Assembly (NCBI RefSeq): GCF_039566955.1
Contig: NZ_CP154796.1
Span: 3,782,001 to 3,846,000 of the forward strand
DNA: 64,000 nucleotides
Source: Micromonospora sp. DSM 45708
GTDB lineage: Bacteria > Actinomycetota > Actinomycetes > Mycobacteriales > Micromonosporaceae
Reading direction: 5' to 3'
Shown here: positions 51,818 through 59,330 of the stretch, one piece after another
Position numbering within the stretch: position 1 is the first letter of the stretch
Layout of the letters: every line of letters starts with the position of its first letter
Notes under the pieces: generated by a model
Databases searched by the model: none
What the model was told of the DNA's origin: nothing
The model's input: the letters and a program-made list of their open reading frames with translations, nothing else
Program-made: the position numbers and the translations under genes

Positions 51818-52755
51818 GCGCCCCGGTCGAGTTCCGGCCGGCCACGCCGGCGGACGTGCCCTCACTGCACGCGCTGTGGGCCGAGGCGTTCCCCGGGACG
51901 CACGTGGCCGAGCTGCACGCCCGCGACCCCGGCGGCCTGGCGCGTACCTTCCTGGCGGTGCGGGTCGTGACGGTGGTCGCCGCCGTCCACTACCTGCCCC
52001 GCCGGATCCGCGACGGCGCCGGCGGGGTGGATCTGGTCGGCGGGGTGGCCAACGTGGCCACCCGGGTAGACGCACGCGGGCAGGGCCACATCCGCCGCCT
52101 GCTGGAGCTGGCCGGCGCGGCGATGGCGGCGGACGGCTGCGCCTGGTCGCTGCTGTTCACCGGCACGCCCGGCGTCTACCTGTCCAGCGGCTACCGCCCG
52201 TTCACCCTGCGCTACGCCAGCGGCCGGCCGGTGACCGGCACCGCCAGCGTGCCGCCGGGCTGGACGGTCCACGCGCCGGACTCGGTGGACTGGACCGAAC
52301 TCGCCGGGATACACGCCGCGTTCAACGCCCACCGGCCGCTCAGCACCGTACGCGATGCCGCTGACTGGGCGCTCCGGGTGCCGCTCTGGTACGCCCCGCC
52401 CGCCCGGACGCTGGTCGCCCGGCATCGCGGGCGGCCCGTCGGGTACCTGGTCGCGCGTTGGTCCCCCGGGCACGTGCGGGTGGTCGAGGTCGCCGTCCGG
52501 CCGGACCGGCCGGACGCTCTGCCCGTCCTGTTCGGTGCCGTGGCCCGGGCCGCCGCCGGCCACGACGTGCGGCGCTGCACGGCCCGGCTGCCCGCCGATC
52601 CGGCGATCGTGGCGGCGCTGCCCGCCCTCCTGACCGAGCCGGAGACGGAGTACGACGAGACCGGAATGGTCCGGCCGGTGCACGCGGCGCCCGAACACGT
52701 GCGGGCGGTCGTCGAGGCGCCCGACGCCTTCCACTGGCCGGCGGACTACCTGTGA
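51814..52755 (+). CDS. GNAT-family N-acetyltransferase
   Basis: From GTG 51814, overlapping the FAH stop, the gene encodes 313 aa. The acetyl-CoA region is VANVATRVDARGQGHIRRLLEL (about 68-90, with the R/QxxGxG/A-type RGQGHI) and CAWSLLFTGTPGVYLSSGYR. The C-terminal half (about 150-313) looks like a second, poorer GNAT or SCP2-like module. Substrate is unknown; in this operon it may acetylate an amino-sugar derivative or be a side gene. Confidence 0.75.
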   Translation: MSAPVEFRPATPADVPSLHALWAEAFPGTHVAELHARDPGGLARTFLAVRVVTVVAAVHYLPRRIRDGAGGVDLVGGVANVATRVDARGQGHIRRLLELAGAAMAADGCAWSLLFTGTPGVYLSSGYRPFTLRYASGRPVTGTASVPPGWTVHAPDSVDWTELAGIHAAFNAHRPLSTVRDAADWALRVPLWYAPPARTLVARHRGRPVGYLVARWSPGHVRVVEVAVRPDRPDALPVLFGAVARAAAGHDVRRCTARLPADPAIVAALPALLTEPETEYDETGMVRPVHAAPEHVRAVVEAPDAFHWPADYL

Positions 52756-53624
52756 CCGCCGCGCCGTGTGACGGTCTGCTGGAGCAGGTCACCGCACCTG
52801 TCGCCGGGCACGGGGAGGGGCCGGTGTGGTGTCCCGCCGACCGGCTGCTGCGGTGGGTCGACATGCTGGCCGGGGACATCCTGTCCCTGGACCCGGCGAC
52901 CGGGACGATCCGCCGCCGGCACGTCGCCCCGGTGGTCGCCGCCGTCCGACCACGATCGGGGGGCGGACTGGTCGCCGCGCTCGAGCGGGGCTTCGCGTTG
53001 CTGCGGGACGACTCGGTGGAACTGTTGCCGGAGATCTGGTCAGACCCGTCGGTCCGGATGAACGACGGCGGGTGCGACCCGCGGGGACGCTTCTACTGCG
53101 GCTCCATGGCCTACGACGCGACGCCGGGTCGGGCCGCCCTGCACCGGCTCGACCCCGACGGCACGGTCGAGACGGTCCTCACCGGGCTCACCGTCTCCAA
53201 CGGCCTCGCCTGGACCCGCGACGGCGACAGGGCCTGGTACGTCGACTCGGCGACACGGCGGATCGACGTCTTCGCCGTCGACCCGGCCACCGGCGCGCTG
53301 CGGGACCGACGACCGGCGGTGGTGGTGCCGCCCGACGCGGGCACGCCGGACGGCCTGTGCCTCGACGTCGAGGGCGGCGTCTGGGTCGCCCTGTGGGACG
53401 GGGGCGCCGTGCACCGCTACGGCCCGGACGGCAGTCTCACCGCCGTGGTGACGCTGCCGGTGCGGCGGCCCACCGCCTGCGCCTTCGGTGGCCCCGACCA
53501 CGCCGACCTGTACATCACGACCTCCCGTCAGGGACTGCCGGCCGACGACCGGTCCCCGGCGGGGGCGCTGTTCCGGATCCGGCCCCAGGTGCCCGGCTTC
53601 CCCGACCACACCTTCGCCGGCTGA
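52752..53624 (+). CDS. SMP-30/gluconolactonase family lactonase
   Basis: The 290-aa protein begins at GTG 52752, overlapping the preceding stop. The six-bladed propeller motifs are GHGEGPVWCPADRLLRWVDM (metal Glu), VRMNDGGCDPRGRFYCGSMA, GLTVSNGLAWTRDGDRAWYV (Asn) and GTPDGLCLDVEGGVWVALWD (Asp). It probably opens an aldonolactone produced by the Gfo/Idh enzyme, giving the acid for the dehydratase. It is the last recognisable gene of the long rightward operon. Confidence 0.9.
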   Translation: MTAAPCDGLLEQVTAPVAGHGEGPVWCPADRLLRWVDMLAGDILSLDPATGTIRRRHVAPVVAAVRPRSGGGLVAALERGFALLRDDSVELLPEIWSDPSVRMNDGGCDPRGRFYCGSMAYDATPGRAALHRLDPDGTVETVLTGLTVSNGLAWTRDGDRAWYVDSATRRIDVFAVDPATGALRDRRPAVVVPPDAGTPDGLCLDVEGGVWVALWDGGAVHRYGPDGSLTAVVTLPVRRPTACAFGGPDHADLYITTSRQGLPADDRSPAGALFRIRPQVPGFPDHTFAG

Positions 53625-53648
53625 AGGGGCGGGCCTCCTGCGGAGGGC

Positions 53649-53966
53649 GTGGCCGGACACGAAGGCTCGACCGTCATCGTCGGCCTCAACGGCCTACGCC
53701 TGCTCGCCTCCTCCGCGTGGCGGCGCGCCCAGGGCCGAAGGGGCGCCGTGAGTCGCCGCGGCCGGGACAGCGGCGCGACAGCCGGTTGCACCGTCACGGT
53801 CTGCCGGGGCTGCTGCTGCGGCACCGCGGCCGGGTTCGACCATGCCGGGCAACTGGCCCGGCTGCGGATCCACCCGATCTGCTGGACCTGTACGCGTTCG
53901 CCCCGCCCCGTCGCCTCCGGCAGGACCTCCCCTGAGACACCGACGAGCAGTAGCGGGATCGGGTGA
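53649..53966 (+). pseudogene. Possible remnant of a (2Fe-2S) ferredoxin-like protein
   Basis: A 105-codon frame contains TVTVCRGCCCGTAAGFDHAGQLARLR at 53790-53870 (given here only as a short motif: VCRGCCCGT and DHAGQLARLR). This resembles the N-terminal half of small CxxCCCG-type ferredoxin proteins of actinomycetes. The flanking parts look random and the C-terminal cluster motif is missing, so it is a fragment at best. The 5' portion (GHEGSTVIVGLNG) I do not recognise. The gap between the lactonase and the permease holds nothing else supportable. Confidence 0.3.
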
Positions 53967-53968
53967 CG

Positions 53969-54700
53969 TCAGAGGCCGAACAGAAACAGCACCCCGGCGG
54001 CGATCAGACCGACCTCCACGAGGGCGACGAACCGTCGGTCACTGATCCGCCCCACGGTCTTGCTGCCAGCCCAGGCGCCCAGCAGGGTCGCGGGTGTCAG
54101 CGCCACCCCGAACAGCAGCACAGTACGGTCGAGCAGCGCGCCGGCGCCGTACGCGGCGATCTTCGAAGCGTGCATGACCAGCGCGCCGGCGGCTTCGGTG
54201 CCGATGTAGGCGGCGCGGGTCAACCCGTACGCGAGGAAGAACGGCGCGGTCAGTGGCCCCACCGACCCGAGCAGCGCCGAGCCGAGCCCGGAGCCCGCCC
54301 CCACGCCGGCGAACGCCGGGTCGGACGGCCGCCGCGGATGCGGATTGCGTCGCCGCCAGACGACCACCCCGATGAGGAACACCCCCAGCAGCCGCTTCAG
54401 TGGCCCCAGCGGGGCGTGGGCCAGCAGCAGTCCGCCCAGGACAGCGGTGGGCACCGCGCCCAGGGCGTACCAGCGCACCAGTCGCCAGTTCACCTCGCGC
54501 CGGCTGAACCACACCCGTGAGCCGTTGCTCCACACCTGGGCCAAGGTCAGCATCGGCACCGCCATGCGCAGCCCGAACAGCGCGGTGAACACCGGCAGCA
54601 GCAACACGCCGCCGCCGAAACCGGCCACCGCCGACAGCCAGGCCAACGCGAACGCGGCCAACGACGCCACCGCGAGGACACCGACCAGATCCGTCGCCAC
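53969..54700 (-). CDS. TauE/SafE-family membrane transporter
   Basis: From GTG 54700 behind GTGGAGG the gene encodes 243 aa. It is very hydrophobic, with about seven or eight helices (LVGVLAVASLAAFALAWLSA, GFGGGVLLLPVFTALFGL, YALGAVPTAVLGGLLLAHA, LFGVALTPATLLGAWAGS). The internal repeat with GFGGG and ALLGSVGPLTAPFFLAYG is the TauE/SafE (UPF0721) signature. Such proteins export sulfite, sulfoacetate or related organic anions. Context gives no further clue. Confidence 0.87.
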   Translation of the reverse strand: MATDLVGVLAVASLAAFALAWLSAVAGFGGGVLLLPVFTALFGLRMAVPMLTLAQVWSNGSRVWFSRREVNWRLVRWYALGAVPTAVLGGLLLAHAPLGPLKRLLGVFLIGVVVWRRRNPHPRRPSDPAFAGVGAGSGLGSALLGSVGPLTAPFFLAYGLTRAAYIGTEAAGALVMHASKIAAYGAGALLDRTVLLFGVALTPATLLGAWAGSKTVGRISDRRFVALVEVGLIAAGVLFLFGL

Positions 54701-55425
54701 GCCCCAGCCTCCACCCGTTCGACACCACGAGCTTCGCAACAGTCCCTTCTCGTCAGGCAACCCCCGTTGACCAAGCCTGGCCGTCACGACGCGAGACTCT
54801 GCCTGTGCCTATCGGTGCAGCAGACCCCTGTGGGCGCGACGGCGATCGACCCAGATCACGATCGACAGCTAGATTGTGGGGGCTATGGAGCTACCCACTT
54901 CGCATTGATGTTGGCCTACGTCACTCTGGCACTGGTCACGCCGGCTTGGCTGTTGCTCGCGGTCTGCGCCGCGGTGCTGCCCTCTTGGGCCTGCTCGTCA
55001 TGGCGGGCGGGCCTGCTCGTCCTGGCGGGCGAGCAAAGACGAATGAGCGGACCCGATCCGGCCAGACGCCGGAGGCACGCTCAATGGCTGCTGATTGCCG
55101 GACCGGTATTGACGGCACTTCCCGCCAGGCACCCCTGCTGGATCAACCGGCCATCCACCCTAGGAATGATCTACCACCATGGACAGCCATGCGCCACCTG
55201 AGACATGCACTAACAACAAGTGATGACTTCGATGTTACTTCCGGCTGGATTGTTTGGCGTAATGTCGGGAGTAACATCGCTTTACCCAACTCAGTCAAGC
55301 AAGTCAATGTTTGCTCGCTTGGCGAGATCTTCCTCCAAGTGTCATCCGGCACATTTCGACGACTGCTTCCCCGCTTCTTCGTCGTATCTTTTTGTCTCCC
55401 CCACCCACCCGGAGAGGCAGGGAGA
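54701..55425. other. Long intergenic region upstream of the secreted peptidase
   Basis: This 725-bp gap is clearly more AT-rich from about 55200 than its surroundings. Open frames exist (one at 54767-55201 has a hydrophobic stretch ALMLAYVTLALVTPAWLLLA) but switch frame and match no family, so at most a decayed membrane-protein gene is present. The right half holds an inverted repeat (separate entry) and probably the promoter of the peptidase. Confidence 0.4.
55230..55279. promoter_or_regulatory. Inverted repeat upstream of the secreted peptidase
   Basis: CGATGTTACTTCC (55230-55242) and GGGAGTAACATCG (55267-55279) are complementary over 13 bp with one T-G wobble, separated by 24 nt. The core AGTAACATCG/CGATGTTACT is perfect over 10 bp. 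It sits about 150-200 bp before ATG 55426 and may be an operator pair for a regulator encoded elsewhere. Confidence 0.5.
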
Positions 55426-56475
55426 ATGTCCCGGAGACTGCTGAGCGGCCTCGCGCTGATCACCGCGTTGTCCGCGATGACGCTCACCACCGCAGGCGCC
55501 GCCCAGGCAAAGCCCGACACATCCCACAAGGGCGTCGTCGGCGTCGTCGCGCAACTGAGCCCCGAGGTCGCCCGCACCGCTCGCGGCACCGGCGTCGACG
55601 CCCGCGCCGCCGCGCTGGCCGCCTACTGGACCCCGGATCGGATGCGCGCGGCGCTGCCGGAGAGCGAGATCCCGGCGGTGAAGAACGCTCGCCCCGGCCA
55701 GATCACCGGCGCTGCGGCCCGCCCGCAGGGCGCGGCGGGCAGCGTGGCGCCGGCTCCGCCCGTGACCACGCCCCGAGCTGACCTGCCCGACATGGGCACC
55801 AACGCCTACGACCCGGCATACCCGGTCGGGCACCCGACCGCCCGGACCACCGGCAAGGTCTTCTTCACGCTCAGCGGCCTCAACTACGTCTGCTCAGCCG
55901 CGGTCGTGAACACCGAGGGCAAGTCCTCGGTGTGGAGCGCCGGACACTGCATGACCGGCAACCTCCAGTGGGCCACGAACTGGGCCTTCGTCCCGAACTA
56001 CGTCAACGGCTCGGCGCCGTACGGCTACTGGTACGCCACGGGGCTCTGGACCACCAGCGCCTGGTACAACAACAACGGCGATTTCGCCAACGACGTCGGC
56101 TCGGCGGTCATCGGCCGGGTCAACGGCTGGCGGATCACCGACTACCTCGGCGGCCAGGGCATCACCTGGAACCAGGCGGTCGGCCAGTACGACTACGCCT
56201 TCGGATACCCGCAGGCCTCCCCGTTCAACGGGCAGACCCTCTGGGCCGAGAACGGCCCGACCTACGACGGTGGCGGCGGCACCATCTACATGACGAACTA
56301 CATGACCGGTGGTTCTTCGGGCGGCCCCTGGCTCATGTCGTTCGACGGCAACTGGGGCTACATCAACGGACACAACGACTTCAAGTACAACAACCTCCCG
56401 CAGTACATGTATTCGCCGTACTACGGCAACCAGGTGGGGAACCTCTACAACACGGTTCGCAACATCTCCTCCTGA
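55426..56475 (+). CDS. Secreted trypsin-like (V8/glutamyl type) serine peptidase
   Basis: From ATG 55426 (GGAGAGGCAGGGAG upstream) the product is 349 aa with a signal peptide (SGLALITALSAMTLTTAGAA, cleavage near AQA-KP) and a propeptide of about 110 residues. The chymotrypsin-fold domain has His in VWSAGHCMTGN, Asp in DFANDVGSAV and Ser in TGGSSGGPWLMSF. It is abundant in Tyr, Asn and Gly and has Cys pair near the His. Such actinomycete enzymes are extracellular scavenging proteases and could supply peptides alongside the collagenase. A hairpin follows the gene. Confidence 0.9.
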   Translation: MSRRLLSGLALITALSAMTLTTAGAAQAKPDTSHKGVVGVVAQLSPEVARTARGTGVDARAAALAAYWTPDRMRAALPESEIPAVKNARPGQITGAAARPQGAAGSVAPAPPVTTPRADLPDMGTNAYDPAYPVGHPTARTTGKVFFTLSGLNYVCSAAVVNTEGKSSVWSAGHCMTGNLQWATNWAFVPNYVNGSAPYGYWYATGLWTTSAWYNNNGDFANDVGSAVIGRVNGWRITDYLGGQGITWNQAVGQYDYAFGYPQASPFNGQTLWAENGPTYDGGGGTIYMTNYMTGGSSGGPWLMSFDGNWGYINGHNDFKYNNLPQYMYSPYYGNQVGNLYNTVRNISS

Positions 56476-56489
56476 TCCTGACGGATCTG

Positions 56490-56521
56490 CCCGCCGGGTG
56501 CGTCGCCACGCGCCCGGCGGG
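56490..56521 (+). terminator. Terminator hairpin after the serine peptidase
   Basis: CCCGCCGGGTGCG (56490-56502) pairs with CGCGCCCGGCGGG (56509-56521) over 13 bp including one T-G wobble, loop TCGCCA, 14 bp after the stop. Confidence 0.75.
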
Positions 56522-56722
56522 TGCCGTCATGAGACCCAGGCGGAAAGCTTCGCCCGGGGTGACGCCGCGAACGACGCGCGGGGCGGCATGGATGGCGAGC
56601 GGCCGGGTCGGCTCCCGATCATCACCCGCCCGACGTACACGGCGGCGTCGGAGCGCCGCGGTCGAGATGACGCACACGCGGCTGGACGCGGCCGAGCCCG
56701 TACCAGCGGACGTTCTGCGCAT

Positions 56723-56760
56723 CGAACGGTTCGGGCGGGATCAGCCGCCCGAACCGTTCG
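56723..56760 (-). terminator. Terminator hairpin after the DUF899 gene
   Basis: CGAACGGTTCGGGCGG (56723-56738) and CCGCCCGAACCGTTCG (56745-56760) are perfect complements over 16 bp with a 6-nt loop, 12 bp beyond the DUF899 stop. The rest of 56522-56722 shows no gene. Confidence 0.8.
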
Positions 56761-56772
56761 GGAGCGAGCCGG

Positions 56773-57510
56773 TCAGTGACAGCTGGGCCCGTCCGCCGCT
56801 GACTCGTACTTGTCATGGTGCTTGAACAGCATGATCCCGGTTCCGACCTCCTGCCGGCCCAGCGGCGTGAAGTCGAGGTAGTTGTACGTGCCGAGCACGA
56901 TGTCCGGCCCTCGCCCGTACGTGGAATAGGTGTGGAAGACCTTCGAGTCGTCCTGGAAGAAGACGCTCAGCCCGTGCTGCTCACCGCTCATGTGGTGGGT
57001 CAGGCCCTCGCGCTCCAGCGTCGCCTTGTCTTTGTAGTTGTACTCAATCGGGGCGACGGACTCGTCCACGGTGACCTTGAAGTCGTAGTTGAAGTCGGTT
57101 CCGAAGGAGGACACCCACGGGATCGTCCAGCCCATTCGCGCCTTGAACTTCTCGATCTTCTCCACCGGCGCCCGGGAAACGGCCGCGAACGACGTGTCGC
57201 GGGAATGCAGATGCCCGAGGTGCGCCACGTTGTCGACGAGGAACGAACAGCTCACGCAGCCCTCGTCCCAGCTCGGATCGAACATGAAGTGGTACGTGAT
57301 GAGCTGCCGGCGCCCTTCGAACAGGTCGAGCAGACTCTTCTCACCCGACGCGGACCGAAACCGGTAGTCCTTCTCGACCGGCGTCATCGGCAGGGCCCGC
57401 CGAGCTGCCGAGACTTCGTCCCGTGCGTCGGTGAGCGCCTTCTCCTTGGCGAGCAACTCTATTCGCGCGCGCAGCCAGTCCTCACGGGACACGATCTGCG
57501 GACCACTCAT
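56773..57510 (-). CDS. DUF899 thioredoxin-like protein
   Basis: From ATG 57510 (GGAGGAG upstream) the gene encodes 245 aa. The DUF899 features are visible: VSREDWLRARIELLAKEKAL, the strongly conserved YRFRSASGEKSLLDLFEGRR, TYHFMFDPSWDEGCVSCSFL with a CxxC, FTTVSRAP-like SFAAVSRAPVEKIEKFKARM, GWTIPWVSSFGTDFNYDF and SVFFQDDSKVFHTYSTYGRG. The family has a thioredoxin fold and is thought redox-related, but the role is unknown. A small upstream frame ends in an ATGA overlap with its start. Confidence 0.88.
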   Translation of the reverse strand: MSGPQIVSREDWLRARIELLAKEKALTDARDEVSAARRALPMTPVEKDYRFRSASGEKSLLDLFEGRRQLITYHFMFDPSWDEGCVSCSFLVDNVAHLGHLHSRDTSFAAVSRAPVEKIEKFKARMGWTIPWVSSFGTDFNYDFKVTVDESVAPIEYNYKDKATLEREGLTHHMSGEQHGLSVFFQDDSKVFHTYSTYGRGPDIVLGTYNYLDFTPLGRQEVGTGIMLFKHHDKYESAADGPSCH

Positions 57511-57758
57511 CCGGTCTTCTCCTCCCATGCGGGGTCGGCGACCCGGCCGAACGGGCTCTCTGCCCGGATCGCGTCGCCGCTCGGCGCGTCGAACCGCTCC
57601 TGGGCCATCGGCGTCGCCGCGAACCTGGGCGCCACGGCCGGAAGCGCGATCCGGCATGACGCAGGCACGATCACCAGCGACTGGCCGAGGGCGTTCAGGC
57701 TCGCCCTTCTGACCCGGCACGCCGACCCCTCGGGCTCACCACGGAACGCGGCCCGCAA
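57507..57758 (-). CDS. Small hypothetical ORF overlapping the DUF899 start
   Basis: An 83-codon frame from ATG 57758 ends at TGA 57507-57509, sharing ATGA with the DUF899 start. The C-terminal part (MAQERFDAPSGDAIRAESPF, VADPAWEEKTG) has balanced composition, unlike random GC-rich frames, and the overlap suggests translational coupling. I recognise no family; it may instead be the 3' remnant of a longer gene. The sequence between 57759 and 58096 shows no gene. Confidence 0.35.
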   Translation of the reverse strand: MRAAFRGEPEGSACRVRRASLNALGQSLVIVPASCRIALPAVAPRFAATPMAQERFDAPSGDAIRAESPFGRVADPAWEEKTG

Positions 57759-58096
57759 CTAGGCGTCGTTTTATGCTGATCAATGCTCACCGGGGAAAGA
57801 TAGTACGGGCCGGTACCCTCATCTTCTTCTGCATTGCTCAATCCGACCTTCGCCGAACGGGAGCCGCGCGGACGTGGGCTCCCGTTCTCGCAGATCAGCC
57901 AGGAATGCCGTCAGCTACTGAACGACAGCCGCCGGCTGTTCGTCAATGTCGGAGTGGCCGGTGCTGGCGATCTGTGCTTTCGGGCCCGCTGTGGACGTGT
58001 GGCTGGGTCTGCACCGGCGGTACGGCCAGGCCGGGAAACTGGGCGACAGTGATGGGTGCCGACCGTACGGCCGGCACCCACCCGGAGACCAGTCGG

Positions 58097-58620
58097 TCAG
58101 GCGGTCATCACCAGGTAGTTCTCCAGCACCCCGATGCTCGGCCTGGGACACCGAGAACGTCGTCGAGCCGAAGGCCGGCACCGGGATCACGCACTCCTTG
58201 GTCCTCGCCGGCGTGCCCGGCGGCATGTCCACACTGGTCCAGGCCGCGGCCGCGCCGTAGACGCTGCACCGGTACGCGAAGCGCACGTTGCCCCCCGTGT
58301 CGCCCTGCCGCAGCACGTAGCGCACGGTGTGCGGCACAACGGTGTTGTTGGTGATCCGCCCGGTGTTGGTCTCCACCACACCCCAGTTGGCCAGGTTGCC
58401 GGTGGTGCCGTCACTGTTGCGGCGGGTCGAGCTCGAACGGGTTGATCTCGGTGCGGGCGAAGCTGTTCGACGACAGCGGCGTCCAGACCGAGAGCTTGTC
58501 GTTGCCGATGGCGGCCGGCTTACGGGACGGGGTGGCGTTGGTGGTCCACCGGTCGCGGGTGACCCCGCCGTAGCTGACCGGGATGTTCTGGTTCAGCGCG
58601 GTCGTGGCGTCCAGGAGGCG
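58097..58620 (-). pseudogene. Frameshifted C-terminal fragment of an unknown secreted-type protein
   Basis: On the reverse strand, three pieces join only after frame changes: TTALNQNIPVSYGGVTRDRW and KLSVWTPLSSNSFARTEINP, then TGNLANWGVVETNTGRITNN with VVPHTVRYVLRQGDTGGNVR, and finally GVLENYLVMTA with a stop at 58097-58099. The composition (Thr, Ser, Asn, beta-rich) suits an extracellular or virion-type protein. The family is unknown to me. Its 5' side runs straight into a LysR HTH remnant, showing a recombination junction near 58610-58625. Confidence 0.55.
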
Positions 58621-58848
58621 GCAGCCCGGGCGGCGGCGTCCACCAGGAGCCGGCCGGCGTCGGTCGGCACGCAGCTCCGCGGGGTCCGCACGAGCAGCGG
58701 TGTGCCGAGCTGTCGCTCCAGGCGGGCGATCCGTCGGGACAGGGCGGGCCGGGTCCGGCCGAGCGCCGCTGCCGCCGCTGTGATCGACCCGTGCCGCGCC
58801 GCCGCTCGCAGCGCGCGCAGATCCTGCCAGTCCTCGAAAGAGAGTTAA
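58617..58848 (-). pseudogene. LysR-family HTH remnant
   Basis: Reverse-strand translation gives FEDWQDLRALRAAARHGSIT, AAAAALGRTRPALSRRIARL and QLGTPLLVRTPRSCVPTDAG, the full winged-helix of a LysR regulator (about 75 residues). A stop codon lies directly before the first codon and no initiation codon is in place. The effector domain is missing: the frame runs into the unknown secreted-protein fragment. Confidence 0.75.
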
Positions 58849-58968
58849 CACCTTCGATGTACGCGACGCCCGGACGGACCGGCGGCGTCGTCCGCGTGCA
58901 CGTGGCCCAGGTCCGTGGCGGAAGGAACGCCTTCACCAGCCGTACGTGAGGAGAGGTGAGCAGCCGCC

Positions 58969-59270
58969 GTGGATGGTCTCGGACGAGTTGTGGGCCGAAC
59001 TCGCGCCGCTGCTGCCAGCCCACCCCCGAGGCGGAGTCGGTATCCGGGGCGCAAGCCGCTGGACGACCGGAAGGTGCTGGGTGGGATGGTGTTCGTGCCG
59101 ACACCGCGGTTCCGTGGGAGCACCTGCCACCGGAGGGGGTCGGCTCGGCGATGACCTGCTGGCGCAGGTCACGGGACTGGAACGACGCCGGCGGCATCCC
59201 CCTCGCGGTCACGCTGACCGGCGGTTACAGGCACGACTCCACCCACCGGTGGAGCAGGTTGGTGGCCCCC
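58969..59270 (+). pseudogene. Degenerate IS5-family transposase
   Basis: Pieces of an IS5-type transposase appear in three successive frames: MVSDELWAELAPLLPAHPRG (about 58976-59030), YPGRKPLDDRKVLGGMVFVP (about 59041-59100) and VGSAMTCWRRSRDWNDAGG (about 59140-59195), followed directly by GIPLAVTLTGGYRHDST. In intact elements over 100 residues separate the last two, so there is also an internal deletion. No terminal inverted repeats are clear. The element is dead and marks the edge of the PKS region. Confidence 0.8.
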
Positions 59271-59284
59271 ACCCGAGTCGGGAT

Positions 59285-59313
59285 TCGGTGGCTCAGCAAG
59301 GCTGAGCCACCGA
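59285..59313 (-). terminator. Terminator hairpin after the PKS gene
   Basis: TCGGTGGCTCAGC (59285-59297) and GCTGAGCCACCGA (59301-59313) are perfectly complementary over 13 bp with loop AAG, 17 bp beyond the PKS stop codon. Confidence 0.8.
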
Positions 59314-59330
59314 GTTCGGGAGGGTCGCAT

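Noticed and set aside
54767..55201. A possible 144-aa membrane protein
   Set aside because: Only one hydrophobic stretch is convincing, a neighbouring frame looks equally good over part of it, and no family or ribosome site supports it.
58969..59270. An intact insertion sequence
   Set aside because: The transposase is split over three frames, has an internal deletion and no visible terminal inverted repeats.
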